A stretch of 32,165 nt of DNA, from the NCBI GenBank assembly GCA_910586105.1, contig CAJUGU010000030.1, forward strand, positions 1-32,165. The letters are read 5' to 3'. The notes below the pieces were generated by a model that searched no databases, was not told the DNA's origin, and saw only the letters and a program-made list of their open reading frames with translations. Source of the DNA: an uncultured Eubacteriales bacterium (GTDB taxonomy: Bacteria > Bacillota > Clostridia > Oscillospirales > Butyricicoccaceae). The translations under genes and the position numbers were made by a program. Shown piece after piece: positions 1-7,629 of the stretch; position 1 is the stretch's first letter, and every line of letters starts with the position of its first letter.

Positions 1-121
1 TAATCAACCATTCTTACTTTTGTAAATTACTGGATATTTTATGAAACTGCCGTGGCATAATTGCGATTGCATATTGTTTCCGCAGGATATGATCTTGGAT
101 CAGGTTTCAAGGAAATGCCGA

Positions 122-754
122 TCAGCCGCCGGTCGACAAGGTCTGCATAAGGGCAAAGAAATCTTCTTCCCTGCCAGTGCTGAAATAGGAATACCACGAT
201 TGCAACGTATCGGGTTGAAAAACGTCCAAACGTTCTATGATTTGTTTGGCCCATAACAAAGCGCCGGTAGAGCTGGCGGTGATCAGGTTTTGATCCGCGA
301 CCGAAGGCTTATCGACATAGAACTGCTGCCCGTTATAATCGGGGGCAAACATTTTAAGATATCCCGGCCCATTGCTGGTATGCGGACGCCGATCCAACAC
401 CCCCGCGTTCGCCAGCGCGGCGGTGGCTCCGCAGATTGCGCACACCATAGCGTCCGCTGCAAGAAAGTCTTTGGCTTTTGCGATCATCCTATTATGCTTT
501 GGGTCGTTCCAGGCGCCGGCCCCCGGCAACACCAACACATTGTTTTTGTTTACGACCATATCGTCCAGATCATGATCCGGAAGTATCGTGAAGCCGCCCA
601 TCGTCTGGACGGGATCTTTTGAAAGCCCAACCATTTTGACCGAAACATCCGGCGCATCCTTTTTGAAAAAACGCCTGGAATGCAGCTCCGCAGTGACATA
701 TCCGATTTCCCAATCGGCCAATGTGTCAGGGGTATAAACGTAAACGGTAAACAT
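122..754 (-). CDS. DJ-1/PfpI family protein
   Basis: A 210-aa cytoplasmic protein of the DJ-1/PfpI (class I glutamine amidotransferase-like) superfamily. The nucleophile-elbow cysteine is visible at about residue 108 in AICGAT, with a conserved acidic residue in DWEIG (about residue 16) and a downstream His in RRPHTS (about residue 125). No signal peptide or membrane segment is seen. The start is supported by GGGAGGAAAATT just upstream on the minus strand. Family members include chaperones, glyoxalase/deglycase-like enzymes and proteases, so the reaction cannot be assigned from sequence alone. The gene is divergent from a WYL-domain regulator 134 bp away, the usual arrangement of a regulator and its target, so control by that regulator is a reasonable inference. 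Length is normal for the family. The superfamily call is firm and the exact function unknown. Confidence 0.9.
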   Translation of the reverse strand: MFTVYVYTPDTLADWEIGYVTAELHSRRFFKKDAPDVSVKMVGLSKDPVQTMGGFTILPDHDLDDMVVNKNNVLVLPGAGAWNDPKHNRMIAKAKDFLAADAMVCAICGATAALANAGVLDRRPHTSNGPGYLKMFAPDYNGQQFYVDKPSVADQNLITASSTGALLWAKQIIERLDVFQPDTLQSWYSYFSTGREEDFFALMQTLSTGG

Positions 755-815
755 AATTTTCCTCCCAATTCAATTTCTGTGGTGCGGTTTGCAGGTTTAT
801 TATAACGGGCGATCG

Positions 816-844
816 TTGACATCGATATGGCAACAATTTATAAT
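816..844 (+). promoter_or_regulatory. Consensus sigma-A promoter of the WYL regulator gene
   Basis: TTGACA (816-821), a 17-bp spacer and TATAAT (839-844) form a perfect consensus promoter reading toward the regulator at 889. An ATCG...CGAT dyad overlaps the -35 box (around 812-825) and could be an operator used by the divergent regulator; that part is inference. A TATAAT also occurs on the minus strand at 799-804, facing the DJ-1 gene, but without a good -35 box. Confidence 0.8.
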
Positions 845-888
845 AAAAGTGGATTTGAGAAAGAAGTTCTGCAAAAGGAGGCTGCCGG

Positions 889-1830
889 ATGAAAATTGAC
901 AGGCTCGTCAGCATTATTATGACGCTGCTCGATCAAAAGCGCATCGGCGCGCAGGAATTGGCCAATTTGTTCGAGGTTTCTACGCGAACGATCTATCGGG
1001 ATATTGAGGCGATCAATCTGGCCGGGATCCCGATCCGTTCGATTCCGGGCGTTGGCGGCGGCTTTGAAATCATGCCGGAATACAAGATCGATAAAACCGT
1101 TTTTTCGACAGCCGACCTGTCCGCGATCCTGCTGGGGCTTTCCAATCTTTCCGGCATGATGCAGGACGGCGAAGTGAAAAGCGCGCTTGCAAAAATCAGA
1201 AGTTTCATTCCTGCCGGAAGCAAACGGGAAATTGAAATGAAAACCAATCAAATTTGTATTGATTTAAGCGCGTGGTCGGGGGATCGGAATATCCAGCCAT
1301 ACCTGAAAACAATAAAAGCAGCTTTGGAAGAACACAAGCTGCTTTCGTTTGAATACATAGCCCATCATGGAAACAAAACCGAGCGAACGGTCGAGCCTTA
1401 CCAGCTCGTGCTGAAGGGCGGGCGATGGTATTTTTATGGGTATTGCAGGAATCGGAACGATTACCGTTTGTTCAAATTATCCCGTGTGTCAAAACTACAA
1501 GTAAAATGCGAATGCTTTACGTCGCGGGATCCTCAAAAACCGGTCTTGGATTTTGGGGAGATCCTTGAAACGATGCAAACCGAAATCAAGATCCGCATCC
1601 ACAAATCCATACTGGACAGGGTGCTGGAATCCTGCCCTTACGACTGCTTCACGCCGGATGGCGCGGAGCATTATATCGTAAGGTTCCCGTTTATCGAAAA
1701 TGAATATCATTATGATATCCTGCTCGGCTTTGGCGACAGATGCGAGTGCCTCGAGCCTATGCATGTCCGCGCCCATATGGCGCGGAAAATACGCGATATG
1801 GCCGCTATCTATCGCGAGCGGGATCCATAA
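889..1830 (+). CDS. HTH and WYL domain transcriptional regulator (YafY type)
   Basis: A 313-aa regulator. Residues 1-60 form an HTH_11/DeoR-like winged helix (LANLFEVSTRTIYRDIEAI), the central part is helical, and residues about 140-205 form a WYL domain with the aromatic core RWYFYGYC followed by RLFKLSRV. The C-terminal part (about 215-313) matches the WCX extension in position. WYL domains are known as ligand- or nucleic-acid-sensing modules that switch the attached DNA-binding domain. The start is set by AAAGGAGG eight bases upstream. The gene is divergent from the DJ-1/PfpI gene, its likeliest target besides itself. Length is typical of YafY-like proteins. No effector can be named from the sequence. 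Confidence 0.92.
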   Translation: MKIDRLVSIIMTLLDQKRIGAQELANLFEVSTRTIYRDIEAINLAGIPIRSIPGVGGGFEIMPEYKIDKTVFSTADLSAILLGLSNLSGMMQDGEVKSALAKIRSFIPAGSKREIEMKTNQICIDLSAWSGDRNIQPYLKTIKAALEEHKLLSFEYIAHHGNKTERTVEPYQLVLKGGRWYFYGYCRNRNDYRLFKLSRVSKLQVKCECFTSRDPQKPVLDFGEILETMQTEIKIRIHKSILDRVLESCPYDCFTPDGAEHYIVRFPFIENEYHYDILLGFGDRCECLEPMHVRAHMARKIRDMAAIYRERDP

Positions 1831-1880
1831 AAGCGAACGTCTGCCAGAGAGGAAAAGCAATCGGAAAAAATAGGATATCC

Positions 1881-1980
1881 TTTTGCGGTTATACCTCCGC
1901 AAAAAAGTCCGGACGGGGCATCGGAGCCGAATGCGTCGGCAAAAGCCCGATACGCCAGCCGAAGCCCGACGCATTCGGCT
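1881..1980. repeat. Two stem-loops in the convergent intergenic region
   Basis: The 196-bp space between the WYL regulator and the convergent YesL-like gene holds two inverted repeats. The first is TTTTGCGG/CCGCAAAA at 1881-1888 and 1897-1904. The second is a perfect 15-bp stem, AGCCGAATGCGTCGG at 1925-1939 against its complement at 1966-1980, with a 26-base loop. TCCGGAC occurs on both outer sides (about 1908-1914 and 1987-1993). Neither has a clear U-tract, so they are not textbook terminators, but their position between convergent genes suggests a role in transcript ends. Confidence 0.6.
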
Positions 1981-2026
1981 GGAAAATCCGGACAGTAACG
2001 GCGCAAGGCAGCGTGGAAAACCGGTC

Positions 2027-2773
2027 TCACTCGCCGCGACCGGCAAACTGCTCCGTGATCTTGAATGCTTCATCGAGTTTGCCGTACAAGAAAAACTGCG
2101 CAAGGAATGTGATATACCACATCCCAAGGATGGGCAGGAGCAGCAGCGTCCACGGCGCGAACAGCACGAATGCCGCGATATACGCCAGCTGGAGCGCACC
2201 GACGCTCAGCACCCGCCAAAAATACATCACGCAGAACAGGAGCGCGTTTTTCATCCGGATCCGATCCGATTGCTGGAACAGCACCAGCTGCGGCCAGAAC
2301 AGGCTGTTTATGCACAGAAGGAGTACCAGCCCGAGCAGATACGCCGCGACCGTCCCGAAACCGGGCGGCGTGGAAGCCCACCAGAAGAGCATCCCCATAA
2401 AGGCGTACAGCCCGATGCACAGCCCGAACGCTGCGCCGGGGAGCAGGCTGCTTTTCCAGTTCTGCGTCCAGGCCCGCTTGTAATTATCCCACCAGGGGCG
2501 GGGATCGTCCCGCAGACCGCGAAGGATGGCGTCATACAATCCTGCGAGAAAGGGGCCGAAGATCGCGCCGCCCAAAACCGAGCAGGGGAACAACAGCAGT
2601 ACGCTGGACGACGCGATGGCGTAAAAGATCCCTGCGGCGAGCGGGCCCGCGCCCGCAAGCGTCAGAAGGTTGACCGGAAACCAACGGCTGAAGTTATCGG
2701 ACAACTGTTGCTTGTAACGTCCGAAGCCGGACAGCGGGAGGTTTTCCAGTTCATCCGGTGTAAAAAGTCCCAT
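2027..2773 (-). CDS. YesL/DUF624-like polytopic membrane protein
   Basis: A 248-aa integral membrane protein with about five to six hydrophobic segments (around residues 33-55, 60-80, 110-132, 140-160, 180-200 and 205-225). The motif GPFLAGLYDAILRGLRDD followed by a WWDNYKRAWTQNWK stretch resembles the GP..A..Y...R....G/D....F..AF..N pattern of the YesL (DUF624) family. That family is common beside LacI regulators and LplB/YtcP-type sugar ABC transporters, which is the context here. The biochemical role of the family is unknown. The gene lies downstream of the lacI operon but is separated from it by about 145 bp that includes a probable terminator. The start is supported by TAGGAGGCGCAAGCA upstream on the minus strand. 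The family assignment is by pattern only. Confidence 0.7.
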   Translation of the reverse strand: MGLFTPDELENLPLSGFGRYKQQLSDNFSRWFPVNLLTLAGAGPLAAGIFYAIASSSVLLLFPCSVLGGAIFGPFLAGLYDAILRGLRDDPRPWWDNYKRAWTQNWKSSLLPGAAFGLCIGLYAFMGMLFWWASTPPGFGTVAAYLLGLVLLLCINSLFWPQLVLFQQSDRIRMKNALLFCVMYFWRVLSVGALQLAYIAAFVLFAPWTLLLLPILGMWYITFLAQFFLYGKLDEAFKITEQFAGRGE

Positions 2774-2896
2774 TGCTTGCGCCTCCTATAAGGATTTGAA
2801 ATTCAGGTATCGTCAGCCGGAAGGCGGACGCTGCCATGCCGGTATATGGGGAAGGAGTCCCAAACCGCCTTGCGGCCTTTCCTCATTCGAATGATG

Positions 2897-2920
2897 AAAA
2901 AGGAAAGCGCGCCCTTTTTT
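2897..2920 (-). terminator. Probable terminator of the lacI operon
   Basis: An AAAAAGG/CCTTTTT stem around a GC-rich loop, with U-rich flanks on the minus strand, overlaps the stop codon of the lipoprotein gene. It is symmetric and so could work in both directions. The stem is short, so the call is modest. Confidence 0.4.
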
Positions 2921-3509
2921 ATGCGGCGTAATGGCTGTGTTCCAAAAACGCGGTCAGGTATTCAAGCTCGTTTCCGGCAAAGCCCTCCAGACAGGAAAGC
3001 TCGATGCAGACGGCGGTGCTCCCGCAAACGCCGAACGCGGAAGCGCCCCGCGCATAGGGGTTGCCTTCCGAGCGGCAGGTGTATTCGAGGATCGAATATT
3101 CCGCCCCGTTGCAGGCTTGCGAAGACTGCGACGCGACACGATAGCTTTCCTGCGCAAGTCCGAGCCAGTCCGCGGCGTGCGTTTCCGCATCTTCGGGCGA
3201 TTTCTGCTCGGCGACCAGCACCACAAGCTGCGCGTCATAAAGATCTGCGTCTTCGCCGTCCGCGTTGGTAAAGCCCTGCGGCTCGCCGACCGCCCAGAGG
3301 GCGTAATACATCCCGCTTGCGGCAATCGCGTCGTTCGTGTCGCGCAGGGTCAGGCCGTTATCCAGCGGTTCCACGCCTAGGACGCCGCCGATGGTCGTCC
3401 AATCGCCGCCCCATGCCGCGCCGTCGACCGCCTGTTCGGGAAGCCGCTGCACGCTACAGCCGGTCAGCAGCAGCGCCAGCAGGCAAAAGACTGCAAAATA
3501 ACGTTTCAT
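2919..3509 (-). CDS. Lipoprotein of unknown function
   Basis: A 196-aa protein with a clear type II signal: positively charged MKRY, a hydrophobic run and the lipobox LLTGC (Cys about residue 18), so it should be anchored to the outer face of the membrane. The mature part is acidic and contains several cysteines (ACNGAE, YTCRSE, GVCGST, VCIELSCLEG), unusual enough to suggest extracytoplasmic disulfides. I do not recognise a family. It is the last gene of a minus-strand operon after a LacI-type regulator and a membrane-anchored protein, with a single base separating it from the upstream stop codon. Translational coupling and a shared process, probably at the cell surface, are likely. A role linked to the neighbouring sugar-import genes is inference only. 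Confidence 0.75.
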   Translation of the reverse strand: MKRYFAVFCLLALLLTGCSVQRLPEQAVDGAAWGGDWTTIGGVLGVEPLDNGLTLRDTNDAIAASGMYYALWAVGEPQGFTNADGEDADLYDAQLVVLVAEQKSPEDAETHAADWLGLAQESYRVASQSSQACNGAEYSILEYTCRSEGNPYARGASAFGVCGSTAVCIELSCLEGFAGNELEYLTAFLEHSHYAA

Positions 3510-3510
3510 T

Positions 3511-4230
3511 TTAAGGTAACGCTCCTTCCGTCAATCGATCCCATAGGGCCTCGCACCCTTCCGGATACGCGGCCGTTTTTTCGGTCCGGAAGCCCCGGCG
3601 GGCGAGATACAGGCCGGAAACCAGTTCGCGGCTGCTGCCGGTAACCGTCCGGTCGATGAATTGATAGGTATACATCCCCAGCTCAAAATCCACCAGCGCC
3701 GGGCATTGCTCCCATGCAAGGAAGGCGCCTTCGGCAGAGCGGCTGCCCTCCGGGGGAAGGGAGCCATCCAAACGGCACAGGGCGTGGTGATCCGCCTGAA
3801 ATCGTTCCGGGTCTTCCAGCAGGAAGAAATAGCTTTCGCATTCCAAAATATCGCCCAGCAGCGCGGTCGCTGCGGAAGCCGAAACCGATGCATCCGCATT
3901 CGCGACGGTGTACTGATGGAACTGGACAACCACGGTCCCGTCGCCGTTCAAGTCTTCGCCCAGCGCGGCAAAGCCCTGTTCCAGTTCGACGACCGTGTCG
4001 TCGGGCAGGGCGTTCGCGCCGACGTAGGCGACCTGATAATCCGGGCTTGTTTTCCCGATGCCGGAGGCGTCCCAGAGGATGCTGCCCGCGGTCGCCAGCG
4101 CCGCAGCGCCCAGCGCGACCTGCCATTTGTGGTAGCGCCACCAGTTTTTCCGTTTTTGCGCCGGGGTCAGGACGAGCGGCCTCTCCGGCTGTTCGTCCCG
4201 GTGCAGCCATCTCAAATATGCGCTTGCCAT
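3511..4230 (-). CDS. Membrane-anchored protein of unknown function
   Basis: A 239-aa protein with a cytoplasmic N-terminus of about 35 residues ending in RKNWWRYHKW, one transmembrane segment (about residues 36-55, VALGAAALATAGSILWD) and an extracytoplasmic domain of about 180 residues. The mature domain begins PDYQVAYVGANALPDDTVVELEQ, includes an acidic NGDGTVVVQF stretch, and its layout recalls small clostridial membrane-anchored proteins of unknown function. No catalytic motif is evident. It starts two bases after the lacI stop codon with GGGGAGGG as ribosome binding site, and is followed one base later by a lipoprotein gene. All three are therefore almost certainly co-transcribed. Anchoring of an extracytoplasmic domain encoded beside a sugar regulator suggests a surface role, but nothing more can be said. 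Confidence 0.75.
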   Translation of the reverse strand: MASAYLRWLHRDEQPERPLVLTPAQKRKNWWRYHKWQVALGAAALATAGSILWDASGIGKTSPDYQVAYVGANALPDDTVVELEQGFAALGEDLNGDGTVVVQFHQYTVANADASVSASAATALLGDILECESYFFLLEDPERFQADHHALCRLDGSLPPEGSRSAEGAFLAWEQCPALVDFELGMYTYQFIDRTVTGSSRELVSGLYLARRGFRTEKTAAYPEGCEALWDRLTEGALP

Positions 4231-4232
4231 GG

Positions 4233-5231
4233 TCAGCCCTCCCCAAACGGTTCCCGGGTCGTCCCGCCTGCGGCGTAGCTCACGGGTAGGCAGATCAGGG
4301 CGGGGATGCTGGAACGATCCTTCGTCAGGAGGAATTCGACACAGGTCTGCGCGATCTTTTCGACCGGCTGTACGATCGTAGAGCAGTAAAGCCCCTCTGT
4401 GCCGAAATGCTGAGAGCCGTCAAAGCCGATGATCTGCACATCCTCCGGGACGCGGAACCCCAGTTCCTCCAAAAGCTGCCGGATCCGCCACGCCAGCAGG
4501 TCGGTCGAACAAAAGATCCCATCGATATCCAGCCGCCCTTCGCCGTCCCGATGCAAAAGGAAAAATGCCCGGAATGCTTCAAAATCTTCCCCGTCGTTCA
4601 GTTCCAGCGCGTCATAGGACACGTTCCGGGCGCGGCAAAGCGCCTTGAAGCCGTCCCCGCGCTTATCGGTTTCGCCAGGATAGGCCGAGCCGGTGCGCAG
4701 GAAGGCCAGACGGCGGCAGCCCAGTTCGAGCAGCGTTTCCGCCGCCAGACGGCCCCCGCCGTAATTATCCGCTGTGACGCAGGGGATGTTGGGGCTGAGA
4801 AAACGGTCGATACTGACGAAGGGGAGGTTTTCATCGACCGTCAGCGCGTTATAGGTCAGGCCGATGATGCCGTCCACCCGGTTCTGCTGGACCATCTGCA
4901 CGCACTGCTGCTCCACATCGGGGCGGGAGGCGGTCACATACAGCAGCATCCGGTGATCCCGTTGGAGGAGCGCGGTGCAGATATGCTGCGCCAGGGCGGA
5001 GAAGAAGGGATGGTCGACCCCCGGCAGGATCAGGGCGACCGTAAAGGTCTTGCTGGCGCGCAGGCCGCGCGCGTACTGGTTGACCTGATACCCCAGCTTT
5101 TGCGCTGCCTCCTCGACCCGGATCCGGTAGCTTTCGCCCACGGAGATCCCGTTAAACACCTTGGAAACCGTACCCAGCGCCACACCGGCTTCCTTTGCGA
5201 CATCTTTCATTGTCGGTTGGCTGCTTTTCAT
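4233..5231 (-). CDS. LacI family transcriptional regulator
   Basis: A 332-aa LacI/GalR-type repressor. The N-terminal helix-turn-helix reads TMKDVAKEAGVALGTVSKVFNG (about residues 7-28), followed by the hinge NQYARGLRASKT and a periplasmic-binding-protein-like effector domain starting TFTVALILPG. An upstream in-frame extension exists, but the start at 5231 is preferred because GGAGGACGCC precedes it at ideal spacing and the HTH then begins at the normal position. It is divergent from the sugar ABC transporter operon and is the natural candidate to control it in response to a sugar. Palindromes of the form TGAAA-N2-TTTCA lie just upstream of its own start and near the divergent promoter, which points to autoregulation. 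It leads an operon with two unknown surface proteins. Confidence 0.93.
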   Translation of the reverse strand: MKSSQPTMKDVAKEAGVALGTVSKVFNGISVGESYRIRVEEAAQKLGYQVNQYARGLRASKTFTVALILPGVDHPFFSALAQHICTALLQRDHRMLLYVTASRPDVEQQCVQMVQQNRVDGIIGLTYNALTVDENLPFVSIDRFLSPNIPCVTADNYGGGRLAAETLLELGCRRLAFLRTGSAYPGETDKRGDGFKALCRARNVSYDALELNDGEDFEAFRAFFLLHRDGEGRLDIDGIFCSTDLLAWRIRQLLEELGFRVPEDVQIIGFDGSQHFGTEGLYCSTIVQPVEKIAQTCVEFLLTKDRSSIPALICLPVSYAAGGTTREPFGEG

Positions 5232-5244
5232 GGCGTCCTCCTTT

Positions 5245-5258
5245 GTGAAACATTTCAC
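5245..5258. promoter_or_regulatory. Operator-like palindrome in the lacI leader
   Basis: GTGAAA-CA-TTTCAC is a perfect 6-bp-arm palindrome located between the predicted lacI transcription start and its start codon. The same TGAAA-N2-TTTCA core recurs at 5430-5441, and with one mismatch at 5639-5650. The size and symmetry fit a LacI-family operator, but which protein binds it is inference. Confidence 0.55.
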
Positions 5259-5313
5259 GGGCTGCTCTGCCGGGGCAGGAGAGCCCGCGTTTCCGCCTGC
5301 TTTTTCTGCATCC

Positions 5314-5359
5314 ATCATACCATTAAGGAGGCGGTTTTGTAAAGGATATTTCATGAAAT
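5314..5359 (-). promoter_or_regulatory. lacI promoter with upstream palindrome
   Basis: On the minus strand, TTTACA (5338-5343), an 18-bp spacer and TATGAT (5314-5319) form a plausible sigma-A promoter for the lacI operon. The palindrome ATTTCATGAAAT (5348-5359) sits immediately upstream of the -35 box. Confidence 0.6.
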
Positions 5360-5429
5360 TTTCGTGAAACGCTCCATTTTTGGCGTTATCAACAATATGA
5401 CGATGAATCAAATGTGCAAAGTGCTGAAA

Positions 5430-5441
5430 TGAAAGGTTTCA
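5430..5441. promoter_or_regulatory. Operator-like palindrome upstream of the sugar operon
   Basis: TGAAA-GG-TTTCA lies 23 bp upstream of the -35 box of the sugar operon promoter. It lacks the central CG of a catabolite-response element, so a LacI-type operator is preferred over CcpA. Confidence 0.5.
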
Positions 5442-5464
5442 CGAAGAAAAGACTTTGGAGAGGC

Positions 5465-5493
5465 TTGACAATGAAGCTGGGGTTTGATAAGAT
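5465..5493 (+). promoter_or_regulatory. Sugar transporter operon promoter
   Basis: TTGACA (5465-5470), a 17-bp spacer and TAAGAT (5488-5493) form a strong sigma-A promoter reading toward the permease genes. It implies a leader of about 190 nt before the start codon at 5688. Confidence 0.8.
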
Positions 5494-5507
5494 AAAACCA
5501 CCTTAAA

Positions 5508-5576
5508 TAACGATTCACGAATGTTCGGGCTGGTTAAAAATGAAGGTTTGGTAAGCATCCTGAGTATGAATCGTTA
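5508..5576. repeat. 10-bp inverted repeat in the operon leader
   Basis: TAACGATTCA (5508-5517) and its exact complement TGAATCGTTA (5567-5576) are 49 bases apart, starting about 8 bases after the expected transcription start. They may form an RNA stem or be two binding half-sites. A further operator-like TGAAA-CC-ATTCA follows at 5639-5650, just before the first gene. Confidence 0.5.
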
Positions 5577-5687
5577 CATAAGAGATGAAGAGGGACACGT
5601 TTCGGCGTTCGGGAAGGGAGGTTGAAAGCCGAAAGAAGTGAAACCATTCACGCTACAGCGAATCTATTTTTCAAGGATGTGAACCAC

Positions 5688-6638
5688 ATGAAAAACAAGA
5701 GTGCAAAATCCTCGGGCGGTACGGTTGCCGTGAAACGGCGCTATACCAAATCGCTGGGCCAGCGGATGAAGGACAACTGGCAGCTTTACGCGCTGCTGGC
5801 GATCCCGGTACTGCTGACGATCGTGTACAAGTACATCCCCATGTATGGTATCCAGATCGCCTTCCGCGATTTTGACCCCAGTCTCGGCTTTACCCAAAGC
5901 AAGTGGGTCGGCTTCCAGTGGTTTGAGCGGTTCTTCACCTCGCCGAACTTCGGGCGGATGATGAAAAACACGGTGCTCATCGCCCTGTACAGCCTGCTGT
6001 GGAGCTTCCCGATCCCGATCATCCTGTCGCTGATCATCAATCAGGTGCGTTTTGCCCGGTTCAAACGGGTGGTGCAGACCGTCCTGTATGCGCCGCATTT
6101 TATCTCGGTCATGGTCATCTGCGGTATGATCAAGATCTTCCTGAGCCCGACTGGCGGCCTGCTCAACCTGCTGCTTGGCACGCAGATCGATTTCCTGACC
6201 CAATCGGGAGCGTTCCGCACGATCTACATTGCCTCCGGCATCTGGCAGGATGCGGGCTGGGGCTGTATTATCTATCTGGCGACCCTCGCCAATGTGGATG
6301 TCAGCCTGTACGAAGCCGCAAAGATTGATGGCGCGTCGGTCTTCCAGCGGATCCTGCATATCGATATCCCGGAGCTGCTGCCCATGGCGATCCTGAACCT
6401 GATCATGGCGGCGGGCGGATTGATGAACGTCGGTTTTGAAAAGGTGTGGCTGCTCCAAACCGATCTGAACAAGGCGACCTCGGATGTGATCGCGGTCTAT
6501 GTGTATCAGCTTGGCATCGAGCAGGGCAAGTACAGCTATTCCACGGCGGTCGGATTGTTCAACACGGTCATTAACATCCTGCTGCTGGTCATCGTCAACA
6601 AGGTCGCGTCCAAAGCCTCGGACGTGGAATTCGTGTAA
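5688..6638 (+). CDS. Carbohydrate ABC transporter permease (LplB type)
   Basis: A membrane subunit of a CUT1-type sugar importer, 316 aa from this start. It has about six transmembrane segments, and the N-terminal signature LLAIPVLLTIVYKYIPMYGIQIAFRDF is characteristic of LplB-like permeases. The cytoplasmic EAA loop is YEAAKIDGASVFQRILHIDIPEL (Glu near residue 209), which docks the ATPase. A longer reading from a TTG at 5622 is open, but ATG 5688 is preferred because it matches the usual N-terminus and is preceded by AAGGATGTG. It is followed by a second permease 15 bp downstream and then by the solute-binding protein, so it is the first gene of the import operon. No ATPase gene lies in the operon, as is common when a shared MsmX-like ATPase serves several importers. 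Confidence 0.93.
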   Translation: MKNKSAKSSGGTVAVKRRYTKSLGQRMKDNWQLYALLAIPVLLTIVYKYIPMYGIQIAFRDFDPSLGFTQSKWVGFQWFERFFTSPNFGRMMKNTVLIALYSLLWSFPIPIILSLIINQVRFARFKRVVQTVLYAPHFISVMVICGMIKIFLSPTGGLLNLLLGTQIDFLTQSGAFRTIYIASGIWQDAGWGCIIYLATLANVDVSLYEAAKIDGASVFQRILHIDIPELLPMAILNLIMAAGGLMNVGFEKVWLLQTDLNKATSDVIAVYVYQLGIEQGKYSYSTAVGLFNTVINILLLVIVNKVASKASDVEFV

Positions 6639-6653
6639 AGGAGGGCGGCGAAC

Positions 6654-7565
6654 ATGGCAAATCCCAATCCTGCAAAAATCAAAAAAGGCCCCGGTATGTC
6701 CGACAAGACCAGCGATATCGTCCTTGCGGCGATCTGCACGGTGGTGCTGATCATCGTGGCGTATCCGCTGTATTACGTGCTCGTGGCATCGTTCTCCGAC
6801 CCCTACGCGGTGTATGCGGGCAAGACCTTCCTTTTGCCCAGCGGCTTCACGCTGGACGGCTACAAGGCGGTTTTCGCCGACCCGGATATCGTCAGCGGGT
6901 TCTTGAACTCGGTCAAATATACCGTTATCGGCACGATCTTTTCGGTGGTCATGCTTTACATCACCGCCTACCCGCTGTCCGACGACCGGCTTCCCGGGCG
7001 CAGATGGATCAGCCTGTTTTTTGTGATCACGATGTATTTCGGCGGCGGCATGATCCCGACCTATTTAGTGGTCAAGCAAACCGGCCTGATCGGCAATATG
7101 TGGTCGCTGTTCCTGCCGGGCGGCGTGGCCGTGGGCAACATGATCATTGTCCGCAATTATTTCAAGAACAGCATCCCGCATTCGCTGATCGAAGCGTCCG
7201 AGATCGACGGCTGTACCAAGCTGCGTACCTTCATCAATGTGATCGTCCCGCTGTCCATGCCCATCATGGCGGTCATGGCCGTGTTCAGCATGGTCGCTTA
7301 CTGGAACGACTGGTTTACCGCAATGATCTATCTGGGCGGCAAGGGCCAGCCCCTTCCGCTCGTCCTGCGCGGGATCCTGCTGAAAAGCTCGGCCAGCCAG
7401 GAGCAGGCGGCAATGATCTCCGGCGGCTTTGCGGAGCTGAACAAAATGACCGAAATGATCAAGTTCTGCTCCATGATCGTGGCGGCGCTGCCAATGCTGA
7501 TCGCCTATCCCTACGTTCAGAAATACTTTGAAAAGGGCTTCATGGCGGGCGCGGTCAAGGGCTGA
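6654..7565 (+). CDS. Carbohydrate ABC transporter permease (YtcP/LplC type)
   Basis: The second membrane subunit of the same sugar importer, 303 aa with about six transmembrane segments. It starts with a short cytoplasmic tail (MANPNPAKIKKG) and the typical sequence IVLAAICTVVLIIVAYPLYYVLVASFSDP. The EAA loop reads IEASEIDGCTKLRTFINVIVPLS (around residue 180), and the C-terminus YPYVQKYFEKGFMAGAVKG is highly characteristic of the YtcP/LplC group. The start codon follows AAAGGAGGGCGGCGAAC. It forms a heterodimer with the preceding permease; this is family knowledge. The solute-binding protein follows after a 110-bp spacer with hairpins and its own promoter. Confidence 0.94.
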   Translation: MANPNPAKIKKGPGMSDKTSDIVLAAICTVVLIIVAYPLYYVLVASFSDPYAVYAGKTFLLPSGFTLDGYKAVFADPDIVSGFLNSVKYTVIGTIFSVVMLYITAYPLSDDRLPGRRWISLFFVITMYFGGGMIPTYLVVKQTGLIGNMWSLFLPGGVAVGNMIIVRNYFKNSIPHSLIEASEIDGCTKLRTFINVIVPLSMPIMAVMAVFSMVAYWNDWFTAMIYLGGKGQPLPLVLRGILLKSSASQEQAAMISGGFAELNKMTEMIKFCSMIVAALPMLIAYPYVQKYFEKGFMAGAVKG

Positions 7566-7573
7566 CAAAACGG

Positions 7574-7619
7574 CTTTTAACGTGTTAAAAGGGCGGGCCG
7601 AAGAACATCGTTCTTCGGC
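7574..7619 (+). terminator. Paired intercistronic hairpins after the permeases
   Basis: Two adjacent perfect stems, CTTTTAAC/GTTAAAAG (7574-7591) and GCCGAAGAAC/GTTCTTCGGC with a 3-base loop (7597-7619), lie between the permease and binding-protein genes. The lack of a long U-tract suggests partial termination or 3'-end protection of the upstream message rather than complete termination. Confidence 0.5.
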
Positions 7620-7629
7620 GAACTCCCTC

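Noticed and set aside
5430..5441. A possible CcpA catabolite-response element upstream of the sugar operon.
   Set aside because: The palindrome lacks the central CG and has 12-bp rather than 14-bp geometry, so a LacI-type operator is preferred.
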